A stretch of 34,501 nucleotides of DNA from assembly GCA_937128595.1 (NCBI GenBank), contig CAKZMO010000764.1:1-34501 (forward strand). Direction: 5' to 3'. The stretch's first letter is position 1. The number at the start of each line of letters is the position of its first letter. A program made the position numbers and the translations under genes. The notes under the pieces were generated by a model. That model had not been told where the DNA came from. It searched no databases and was given only the letters and a program-made list of their open reading frames with translations. Below, in pieces: positions 9,101-15,747 of this stretch. This stretch comes from an uncultured cyanobacterium (GTDB lineage: Bacteria; Cyanobacteriota; Cyanobacteriia; CAKZMO01).

Positions 9101-12100
9101 CAGCCGTTAGTCCAGCAGGGTTAGAAATCTCTGATCCCGATAGCACTGAAATCACTAGCGCCACAGTCACCGTTAGCAGCGGCTACATCAATGGAGAAGA
9201 TGAATTAGTGGCGATCGCCCTTCTGCCTGATGGGATTACCAGCAGCTTTGACGCTGCCAGCGGTGTTCTGACGCTGACCGGAACGGCCACTCTAGCTCAG
9301 TACACCAGCGCGCTACAGACGATTGGGTATCGCAACGCCAGCAATAGTCCCGGCCCTCTGACTCGCACGGTCAGCTTTACGGTGAACGATGGCGACCTCA
9401 ACAGCAACACTGTCAGCCGAGACCTCACTATCGTCAACCAGAATGATGCGCCCACTCTAGACACCAGCGGCAATTTGGTATTGACCACGGTGATGGAAGA
9501 TGCGACAAATCCCTTAGGAGATACGGTCGCAGCGCTCCTCGCCAGTGCCGGAGGCGATCCGATTACTGACCCTGATGCTGGAGCGGAGGATGGTATCGCT
9601 GTCACTGGATTGGATACCACTCACGGAATTTGGGAGTTCTCGACCACGGGTGGGACAAACTGGACGGCTTTCGGAGTGGTGTCAGATACTCAAGCGACTC
9701 TGCTCGATGCTGATGCTCTCATTCGCTTCGTACCCAACGCCAACTTCAACGGCGATATCACAGACGGTATTCGCTTCCGCGCTTGGGATATCACAGACGG
9801 CAATCCTTCAGGAAGAACCGGGGTTGACGTCTCAGCAAACGGCGACACAACGGCCTACAGTTCAGATGCAGAAACAGCTTCTATCACTGTCACCGCTATC
9901 AATGATGCGCCTGTCTTCACCAATTTGGGTGGAGCGATCGCCTTTACGGAAGATGGCCCAGCGGTAATCGTCGATGGAGATGTCACCCTCAGGGATGTCG
10001 ATTTAGATGTCCTCAATGACGGTGCGGGCAACTACAGCGGAGCTAGTGTCACAATCAGCCGCAGCGGCGGAGCAAATGCCGAAGACAGCTTCACCGTAGG
10101 AATCGGGGCAGGAGTCACGATCAATGGAGCAAATTTAGAGAGTGGAGGAGTGGCGATCGCCACCATTACTGCTACAGGCAGCAGTCTCACGCTCACCTTC
10201 ACCGATGCCAATGGCGAAATTCCGACAACTGCTCTTGTCAACGCCATTCTGCAAAACATCGAGTACAGCAACAGTAGCGATACTCCTCCGGCCTCGGTGG
10301 ATCTTGATGTTGTCTTCAGCGACGGTAATACAGGCGACCAAGGCAGTGGCACTGTCTTAACAGACAATGGAACCATCACGGTCACCATTACTCCAACAAA
10401 TGACGCACCCGTACTCACAGCGGCAGCCCCTCCTGCAACCTACAACGAGAACGATCTGGCAACAATTCTCAGTCCCACTGGGCTAGGTATAACCGATGCC
10501 GACGACACGCAGATCGAACGCGCCACTGTCCACATCACTGGCAACTATCAAGCCGACGAAGATCTGCTCTCGGTCATAGGAGATCTTCCTGATGGCATCA
10601 CCAGCACAGGCTTTGACATTACCAGCGGCAGCATCACTCTTACGGGCAGTGCCTCTCTGGAAAACTATACTGCTGCCCTCCAACAGATTGGATATGCCAA
10701 TAGCTCAGAGAGTCCCAACACGGGCGATCGCACGCTCAGCTTTACGGTGAACGATGGTAATGACGACAGCAATACCGTCTCCCAAACCCTCAGCATTACG
10801 GCGGCGAACGATGCGCCGATTCTAGATGCCTCCAGCAATCTGATGCTGGCTAATGTGAATCAAGACGACACCAATCCCGTTGGCACTTCTGTTGCTGACC
10901 TGCTGACTAGCGGTAGTCTAGCCGATGCCATCACCGATCCAGATGCAGGAGCGGTGGAAGGCATTGCTGTCATTGCTGTTGATAACAGTCACGGAACCTG
11001 GGAATATTCCATCGACAGCGGAACCACTTGGTCAGCATTTGGAAGCATTTCAGCGACCAGCGCAACCTTACTCACCAGCACCGCTCAGGTTCGCTTCGTA
11101 CCTGATGGCAGTTATCTCGGCTCTATCCCTGATGGACTCACCTTCCATGCTTGGGATACCACCGACGGCAATCCTTCGGGGACAACTGGGGTCAATATAT
11201 CCCCAACTGGAGGCACTCGCCCCTTCAGTGTCGCCACCGATACCGTAAGCCTAGACGTTACCCTTGAAACGCCCCCAGTCCTGAGCGACGACAGCTACAC
11301 CGTTGAAGTCGATACAACTCTCACTCGCGTTACAGGAGATGCCGATGACTTGCTCGACAACGACAATCCGGGAACACCCGCAACCGATATCGCCAGCTTT
11401 GGCGGTGGCGATTTAGGCGGAGATGCTAGCAGCAACGCTCCAGGCGACAGCGTTGCCCTCGCAGGAGGAACCATCACCGTTAACGCGGATGGCAGCTTTT
11501 CTCTACTTAATCCCACAATACCCGGCAGCTACACGTTCAACTATCTACTCGATAACGGCATTGGCAGTGACATTGGATCTGTCACCATTGAGGTACAACA
11601 AGCCCCAACGGCTACAAATGACACAGTCGCTATAAGCAGCACTCCCATCAACGATGGAATCGTAGCTGTAACAGACGATCCTTATCACACCAATATCAAC
11701 ACCCTGCTAACGGTGGCAGATGGAGCAAACGATCTGCTCGCCAACGATACGCTCGGCTTCCAAGCAGCCTCACTGACTGGATTTGGAAACACAGTGGACA
11801 TGGTAACCACTTATACTCCTGGGGCTACAGGAACCACCGCTCAAGGCGGTACTCTCATCGTCAATGCTGATGGCAGCTTCAACTACACCCCCATCAACAA
11901 CTTCGTGGGGCTAGATAGTTTCTTCTATCAGATTGAGAATACGGTGAACGGTAGTCCAGCGACATCCACAGCGGAAGTGACTCTGGCAGTTGGCGATCGC
12001 CCCCTTGCAGTAGATGACATCTACAGTTCCATTGGCAACATCGGCATTGACGTTGATCTAACAGGAGGCATCTTAGCAAACGATTCTGGTAGCGCAATTA

Positions 12101-14880
12101 CCTTAGTAGGCTTTGGCGACAGTCTCGCCACTGCTGATGACACTCTCACAGGCAATACGCTTCTCACCGCTAGCGGCAGCACCTTGCTACTCAACGCCGA
12201 TGGCAGTTTCGACTACACTCCTGGGGTTGGCGTCACTGGTACCGAAACCTTCTTCTACACCATCCAAAACAACTTGGGGACAGAAGTCGGTCAAATTGAC
12301 ATCGAGATCGATGACATTCTCTGGTTTATCGACAACAGCGCCGCCACCAGCACCAATATCGGCACCTTCACCAATCCATTTACGTCTCTTGCGAATTTCA
12401 ACGCAGTCAATGATGGCGCTGGCAACAACCCTGGCGATAACGCGACTCTCTATTTATCAACAGGCAGCGGCAGCTATACTGATGGTCTTGTCCTAAGAGA
12501 CAAACAAGTCCTCGTCGGACAGGGAGCCAGCGGAGACTTCGCCACTCTGACCGGACTGACTGTGCCCGACTACAGTAAGGCGCTACCGACACTTGGTGGC
12601 ATCGCACCCACCCTCATCAACGGGAGCGGCAACGGCATTACGTTGGGGCGAGATAACAGCATTTACGGTGTAAATATAGGAAACACCAGTGGCGCAGGCA
12701 TGGCGGGAACAGGGGTTGGCACCTTAACAGTGCGCGATGTCAACATCACGGGCGCTGGACGCATTTTGGATCTAGACAGCGGTAGCTTAGATGCTGAGTT
12801 TGGCACTTTGACAACAACGACCAGTAATGGTGGAGCGGCGATCGCCATTCAAAACTCCACAGACGGCACTGTAACGGTCACGGGTAACACCAATATCAGT
12901 GGCAGCGAAACTGGAGTCGAACTGCTCAACAACAGCGGTACAGCATTCGTCTTCAACAGCCTCAACGTCACCAGCAGCGATGGTTCGGCTCTGACTGCGA
13001 TAGGCGGAGGACGCATCACTAATACAGAGGGAGCGATCGCCGCAACGAATGGAGCCGCTCTGAATTTGGATGATGTCTTTGCCAATCTCAGCTTTACCAC
13101 CCTCGACAGCACAGACAGCACAATTCAAGGACTGAGGCTGACTGAATTAGCGGATGGTTCTAGCGTCGATATCAGCGGTGACATCAACATCACAAACGCT
13201 GGAGCAGAGGGCATTCGGTTAGGTTCTGCCACTGGAGCTGCGGTTGCTCTCAATCTTGGAGCCACAGCCTCTGCTGCGACCACAACCGTGAGTAATGCGG
13301 CAAATGCCAGCGTTCAAATTGACCAGGCGGGAGCCGGATCAGACATTGACTTCGGTATTCTATTCGTCCAAAACCGAAACGACACAGGCATTCAGATTGA
13401 GAATACAGACGGCTCTGTCTCCTTTAAAAATATCGAAGACTTCAACGAAAATGGGGCAGGCGGCTACGGCTTGCGGATCGAAGATTCTGCTGCTGAGGTC
13501 TATATCGAAACTCTGACGATCGATGCAGCCGTTACAACTATCGCTGAAACCCTACTTGACGGAAGGCCGACGAACGACGGCGACGGCGATGGCATTTTCT
13601 TGAAGAATAATTCAGGTAATTTCACGCTCAATCAAGGCAGTCTCTTCGATACTCAAGGAGATGGAATTGACGTGCGATCGGTCTCCGGAAATCTCAACAT
13701 TCGAGCCACCATCGGTTTTATGGGCGGCGACGGCATCCAACTCGTCGATATTTCGGGAGCGAATAATCTTCTCGATTCAGTCATCGTCTTCGATATCGGC
13801 AGCGATCGCGCTGGAGTCGAATGGTGGGGGTCAGGCTCATCAGCCGCAACCCTGACCGTAGACTCAGGCGAATTTCGAGGAGCCACAGGCGCGACCAACA
13901 ACACAGGCATCGCAATTCGCACCACCGATACCTACAGTGCTCGCCTTGAAGCCAGTGACGCAAGTATCGTAAACACCAACAACTTTGAACGGTTGAACGG
14001 CAACGGCATTGATGTCATTGCTGCCGGAGCGAGTGAAGTCGTCACCATCATCGAGAATGCCAATCTCAGGGATGCTGAGGGAGCCGATGGTCAAAACGGA
14101 ATTCGCTATCTTCTGCAAGATACCGCTTCCATTCGTACGGTCATTGATGGAGCCGACCTAGAAAACGTCATGAACGGGACAGGACAAGCCGGGGCGATCG
14201 CATTTCTCGACGATGCGGCATCCGACGGCATGCTGATTGCTAATGTCAGAAATTCTGCAATAACCAACTCAGGACAAATAGGGATCAATGCTGACTTCGT
14301 TGGCAGCACCGATGCAGACCTGACCTTCGCAACCAACGTTATTCAAACTGTGGAGCTTGAGGCTCTGCGAGCACAATTCCAGGGAACCTCAACGGGCGTA
14401 CTGCGATTGCTCAACAATCAGCTTGGGACTCCCATTGCTCCAGCGGGCACAAACTCCACTGGGCAAGAGGCCGTTACCTTACTCACCAATACCAGCGCAG
14501 CAACTACCATCAACGTTCTTATGAACAGCAACTTAGTTTCAGGCAGTGGGGCTACAGGCAACGCGATGGATATCAGCGTTGGCGGTTCCGATACGCTCAA
14601 TCTCACCCTGACGGGCAACACGTTTCAGGATGTCAATGGTACTGATAGCTTCACCGCTGCAACGACCAGCAACACTGCCACTCTGCGGATGCTGCTGCAA
14701 AACAATGCCGCCAGAAACCTTGCCGGAGCGGCAACAAACTTCGAACTCGACAATACTGCTGGAGGCACTTTTGAATTAGAAGCCTCCGGGAACACCGGAA
14801 CCATTACCCAGCTCGGAACAATTACAACACCCCTCTCGTCTCCCCTACCTACAGTTGGAGATGCTCCCGCTGATCCCTAA
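3169..14880 (+). CDS. Giant modular RTX / CSPG / Ig-like / beta-helix surface protein (3903 aa)
   Basis: Putative adhesin or outer-surface protein. Order of modules: a Ser-rich leader (1-37); 17 consecutive RTX nonapeptides (38-190); the short segment that usually follows RTX blocks (DLILDFESEIDSIGL); a cadherin-like module; a CSPG-like module (nt 4297-4635); a C-like module; two CSPG-like modules of exactly 115 residues each (5068-5412, 5413-5757). Then come modules A1 B1 A2 B2 C2 A3 B3 C3 A4 B4 C4 A5 (5758 to about 11268), mostly joined at NDAP motifs; three Ig/cadherin-like modules with LLxND cores (about 11270-12310); and a long right-handed parallel beta-helix region (about 12311-14740). 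RTX repeats bind calcium, and tandem Ig-like arrays form stalks; an adhesive or matrix role is inferred. No signal peptide or Shine-Dalgarno is visible. The ATG is the first possible start after an in-frame TAA at 3160. No type I secretion genes are in the window. Confidence 0.92.
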   Translation: MSGNSASTSSSSNPLRVSSPLDSVEPFQFLQRRATTSGGAGRDRLAGGGDDDILIGRSGDDVLIGRNGDDLLRGNGGRDLLKGGKGFDTLKGGGDKDRLVGGKDGDRLVGQRDDDVLVGQAGDDTLIGGGGNDRGKGGKGNDVLKGRGGEDTLQGGSGDDTIRGGAARDILIGGSGSDVLAGGRGDDVFVLARGQGEDLILDFESEIDSIGLSGNLSFEDLEFQSNGGNTAILVQQTGEVLATLVGVTSGLIEPIVVSDRIFVQEGASTSRLITNATTLLDNDIASATEQDAITFVKGSDFQTVVGELGTTRPKSTLSVNPVVIGPLHGSLVLNSDGTFTYRHNGSENSSDRFTYGVISSDGMTAAAEVLINIGAVNDAPEIITNRGASIAAGDTTIIDSGVLSATDPDNGTSDIRYTLTSQPTHGQLESIDAPGVAIASFTQAEVNTGKIVYVHDGSFTTSDQFRFRMSDGLVAGESGSFGIVIDPTGNLPILDLDADNSSGVGGGGTQVTFIENGGPVAIATDITVTDSNSTELTSVTITLTTRPDGATESLAVNGVLSGGITASAYDPATGQLLLTGTASLANYGQAIAQIQYNNSSDDPTAGDRAVTITANDGTSLGNTVTSTVTVTPVNDAPALITNTGITVLENNFVTLTLAQLSATDLDDTAAELTYSIITPPAHGRIALASNPMVAIASFTQANINNGQVRYIHNGGENTADSFAFTLADGGEDGALPTAATVSVTVTPQNDNPQLTVNTGATVLEGETVTLTTTALSSRDPDTANTALTYSVTTAPIRGQLQQVDNPGVAITTFTQDDLVNGRVIYVHNGSEAASDRFQFSLSDGGANGSMPVAGTFTLSITPVNDAPVLDNSGDLALPAVLQDTTAPTGNTVADLLASGGGTPITDADIGALVGIAVVGLDSSQGSWEFSTNGGETWTAFDLAVSDTNATLLNSGDRIRLIPAPGFAGDIATGVTFRAWDTTDGNPSGTTSVDVSVNGTTTAYSTATDTASIRVSPLNDAPTLEALDNTPIYVEAGAAVVLDDNATIADVELDALNSGLGNYSGASLTVERSTGANPEDVFSLSPIAGITVNGANVEVGGVAIATLTTTGGTLTLTFTAANGEIPTTAQVNAILQAIQYENSSDNPAATVDLTVTFNDGNTGDQGIGEALEDSGTLTVTLTASNDAPVLSSGSNLTLPVVAENASEPAGTTVANLLTSAGGNPIMDVDNGTVEGIAVVGLDTTYGTWEFSLDNGASWTAFGTVSDTSATLLDSTAQIRLIPAANLNGTLLDGLTFRAWDTTDENPSGTSGVDVSVNGGTTAYSTTTETVQITVSPVNTAPGFVGLDNTPTFIEGETAVGLDPDATVVDVELDALNGGLGNYSGAVLTVERSGGGTTEDAYSFAAMGNVAVNGTNLEVSGVAIATFDSANNLLRISLTDANGTIPTTALVNEILQAIQYSNSSDNPNADVNFIFTLDDGNTGNQGSGGNLQGTASLTVTVTPTNDAPTLVATTAGDLSYTEGDGTVTISPDGLGISDSDDTQIESATVQITGNYQAGEDILAIATPPMGITASFDVTSGTLALTGSATLADYTTALQQITYENISGNPVDLPRTVTFTVNDGDVDSAPVGRDILISQINDAPALDNSGNLTLTAVLEDAVDPAGNTVAEILDSDGGNPITDPDTGAVEGIAIIAINTSQGAWEFSLDDGATWATVGNVSATSALILGVGDRLRFIPAPDFTGESLDSITFRAWDTTDGSVAGTRVNPTPNGGTTAFSVDMETASITVNPLNDAPVLTGLDNSPTFTEKADPVILDADATISDVELDTLNGGAGNYSGAVLTLERVSGDSADDVYSFSPMGDIVVNGSSLEVGGAAIAILTTAGGGLTIRFTDANGTIPTTALVNTILQSVQYANTSDNPPAAVQLQVEIDDGNTGNQGSGAPLQAVETLIVSIAPVNDAPALATAAADSLAYDENDPATAVSPAGLEISDPDSTEITSATVTVSSGYINGEDELVAIALLPDGITSSFDAASGVLTLTGTATLAQYTSALQTIGYRNASNSPGPLTRTVSFTVNDGDLNSNTVSRDLTIVNQNDAPTLDTSGNLVLTTVMEDATNPLGDTVAALLASAGGDPITDPDAGAEDGIAVTGLDTTHGIWEFSTTGGTNWTAFGVVSDTQATLLDADALIRFVPNANFNGDITDGIRFRAWDITDGNPSGRTGVDVSANGDTTAYSSDAETASITVTAINDAPVFTNLGGAIAFTEDGPAVIVDGDVTLRDVDLDVLNDGAGNYSGASVTISRSGGANAEDSFTVGIGAGVTINGANLESGGVAIATITATGSSLTLTFTDANGEIPTTALVNAILQNIEYSNSSDTPPASVDLDVVFSDGNTGDQGSGTVLTDNGTITVTITPTNDAPVLTAAAPPATYNENDLATILSPTGLGITDADDTQIERATVHITGNYQADEDLLSVIGDLPDGITSTGFDITSGSITLTGSASLENYTAALQQIGYANSSESPNTGDRTLSFTVNDGNDDSNTVSQTLSITAANDAPILDASSNLMLANVNQDDTNPVGTSVADLLTSGSLADAITDPDAGAVEGIAVIAVDNSHGTWEYSIDSGTTWSAFGSISATSATLLTSTAQVRFVPDGSYLGSIPDGLTFHAWDTTDGNPSGTTGVNISPTGGTRPFSVATDTVSLDVTLETPPVLSDDSYTVEVDTTLTRVTGDADDLLDNDNPGTPATDIASFGGGDLGGDASSNAPGDSVALAGGTITVNADGSFSLLNPTIPGSYTFNYLLDNGIGSDIGSVTIEVQQAPTATNDTVAISSTPINDGIVAVTDDPYHTNINTLLTVADGANDLLANDTLGFQAASLTGFGNTVDMVTTYTPGATGTTAQGGTLIVNADGSFNYTPINNFVGLDSFFYQIENTVNGSPATSTAEVTLAVGDRPLAVDDIYSSIGNIGIDVDLTGGILANDSGSAITLVGFGDSLATADDTLTGNTLLTASGSTLLLNADGSFDYTPGVGVTGTETFFYTIQNNLGTEVGQIDIEIDDILWFIDNSAATSTNIGTFTNPFTSLANFNAVNDGAGNNPGDNATLYLSTGSGSYTDGLVLRDKQVLVGQGASGDFATLTGLTVPDYSKALPTLGGIAPTLINGSGNGITLGRDNSIYGVNIGNTSGAGMAGTGVGTLTVRDVNITGAGRILDLDSGSLDAEFGTLTTTTSNGGAAIAIQNSTDGTVTVTGNTNISGSETGVELLNNSGTAFVFNSLNVTSSDGSALTAIGGGRITNTEGAIAATNGAALNLDDVFANLSFTTLDSTDSTIQGLRLTELADGSSVDISGDINITNAGAEGIRLGSATGAAVALNLGATASAATTTVSNAANASVQIDQAGAGSDIDFGILFVQNRNDTGIQIENTDGSVSFKNIEDFNENGAGGYGLRIEDSAAEVYIETLTIDAAVTTIAETLLDGRPTNDGDGDGIFLKNNSGNFTLNQGSLFDTQGDGIDVRSVSGNLNIRATIGFMGGDGIQLVDISGANNLLDSVIVFDIGSDRAGVEWWGSGSSAATLTVDSGEFRGATGATNNTGIAIRTTDTYSARLEASDASIVNTNNFERLNGNGIDVIAAGASEVVTIIENANLRDAEGADGQNGIRYLLQDTASIRTVIDGADLENVMNGTGQAGAIAFLDDAASDGMLIANVRNSAITNSGQIGINADFVGSTDADLTFATNVIQTVELEALRAQFQGTSTGVLRLLNNQLGTPIAPAGTNSTGQEAVTLLTNTSAATTINVLMNSNLVSGSGATGNAMDISVGGSDTLNLTLTGNTFQDVNGTDSFTAATTSNTATLRMLLQNNAARNLAGAATNFELDNTAGGTFELEASGNTGTITQLGTITTPLSSPLPTVGDAPADP
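3280..3738 (+). repeat. Seventeen tandem RTX nonapeptide repeats at the N-terminus of the giant protein
   Basis: Residues 38-190 divide without gaps into 17 units of nine residues of the form GGxGxDxLx. Aspartate is present at position 6 of every unit, from GGAGRDRLA through GGRGDDVFV. These are hemolysin-type calcium-binding repeats that fold as a parallel beta-roll with calcium. Several central units are rich in Lys/Arg (for example GGKGFDTLK and GGGDKDRLV), which departs from the acidic consensus. Confidence 0.95.
4297..5757 (+). repeat. Three CSPG-like modules of the giant gene, the first separated by a C-like module
   Basis: Modules beginning at 4297, 5068 and 5413 share the pattern of an LSATDPD-type strand, PTHGQL, GVAIASFTQ, then a YVHDGS/YIHNGG strand and a closing SDG, the signature of the CSPG (cadherin_3-like) repeat. 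The second and third are each exactly 345 nt (115 residues). A C-like module (about 4636-5067) lies between the first and second. CSPG repeats are extracellular in characterised proteins. Confidence 0.85.
5758..11268 (+). repeat. Higher-order tandem repeat AB-ABC-ABC-ABC-A within the giant gene
   Basis: Module starts are mostly marked by NDAP (NTAP at 7177). A modules: 5758, 6718, 8080, 9442, 10807, each with an FRAWDTTDGNPSG-like core and 152-154 residues. B modules: 6220, 7177, 8536, 9901, each exactly 166 residues with LGNYSGA...TIPTTALVN...NSSDNP cores. C modules: 7675, 9034, 10399, 135-136 residues with NYQAGED...DGITSSF...TLTG cores. The ABC period is 1362, 1362 and 1365 nt (454, 454, 455 residues). 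The first unit lacks C, giving 960 nt. Copies are clearly related but diverged. Confidence 0.9.
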
Positions 14881-14997
14881 GTCACGGGTGTCCTATAGCA
14901 ACGCGGAAATGTTAATTTCAGCAGGTACACTGAAGGCAGTCTTCTGAGCGTCATTCACAACTGCTATGCCGGATATGGCCTGGAGTGCGATCGCACC

Positions 14998-15657
14998 ATG
15001 CTTCAGCAAGAGCTACGCTACAGCCGCCTTCATCTTCTGCTGTGCCCAACACCCCTATCGTTCCTGATTCGTGCGGGGATGGTCTGCATGATTGTCTTGG
15101 GGTACAGTACCTGTTCAGGGCAGCGAGCAATCGCCCAAACGCCCATAGCACTAGCCAACCCAACAACATCAAGTTTCGATCTCGCAGGCTTGTTGTTGCT
15201 ACAAACGCCCTCTCAGTCTCGCGACTCGTCAGCCAACATCCCTCTAGATCATGGCGACAGTGATTCTGGATTCCGTCATCTCATGCTTCAGACGCAGGGC
15301 ACTTTGGAAGATGGAGATGAAGTCGCCTTTCAAGATGGCAGTCTTTATGACGAATATCCAATCGAAGGCGCATCAGGACAGCATCTCACGATTAGCTTGG
15401 AGAGTTCAGAATTTGACCCATACCTGATCTTAATAGGCCCAAATGGTGACATCCTGGCGCGGCATGACGACATTAGCTCAGATAATCTCAATGCCACCCT
15501 CAATATCATCCTTCCTGACAACGGCACCTATCGAGTGATTGCCAATGGCTATAGTTATGACAGCCAGGGGCGCTACACATTGAGCATTCACACCACGGAA
15601 CTCCCCGGCGATGCCCATCTTCTTGGGCCGTCCCTTCCAGCACACGAGAGCCGATAG
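14998..15657 (+). CDS. Secreted protein with bacterial pre-peptidase C-terminal (PPC) domain
   Basis: Exported 219-residue protein. Residues about 95-202 form a PPC-type beta-sandwich: a GTLEDGDE opening, then YDEYPIEGASGQHLTISLES, the FDPYLILIGPNGDILARHDD strand and NGTYRVIANGYSYDSQGRYTLSI. PPC domains usually accompany secreted proteases or bind surface partners; here no enzymatic domain is attached. The N-terminus carries a hydrophobic stretch ending QRAIAQ, a plausible signal-peptidase I site. Met28 (15079-15081) starts a more conventional signal peptide (MVCMIVLGYSTCSGQRAIA) and may be the true start. The gene follows the giant adhesin-like gene by 117 nt on the same strand, so a shared surface role is possible but unproven. 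Confidence 0.82.
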   Translation: MLQQELRYSRLHLLLCPTPLSFLIRAGMVCMIVLGYSTCSGQRAIAQTPIALANPTTSSFDLAGLLLLQTPSQSRDSSANIPLDHGDSDSGFRHLMLQTQGTLEDGDEVAFQDGSLYDEYPIEGASGQHLTISLESSEFDPYLILIGPNGDILARHDDISSDNLNATLNIILPDNGTYRVIANGYSYDSQGRYTLSIHTTELPGDAHLLGPSLPAHESR

Positions 15658-15675
15658 CACCTCCTCGATCGGCTC
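15648..15675 (+). terminator. Possible weak terminator overlapping the PPC gene's stop codon
   Basis: GAGCCGAT (15648-15655) and ATCGGCTC (15668-15675) form a perfect 8-bp stem with a 12-nt loop, followed by TATTT. The left arm overlaps the end of the PPC gene. The poor T-run makes factor-independent termination uncertain. Confidence 0.35.
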
Positions 15676-15747
15676 TATTTGCTTCACAAACTCCAAATCC
15701 TTCGCGATCGCTCCCTTTTACTCTGACTTTTTTTACCTTGACTTATT

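Noticed and set aside
3169-14880. Giant gene as a phage tail fibre or toxin of a contact-dependent system
   Set aside because: No toxin domain, TpsB-like partner, immunity gene or phage gene is nearby; the modules fit an adhesin-like protein better.
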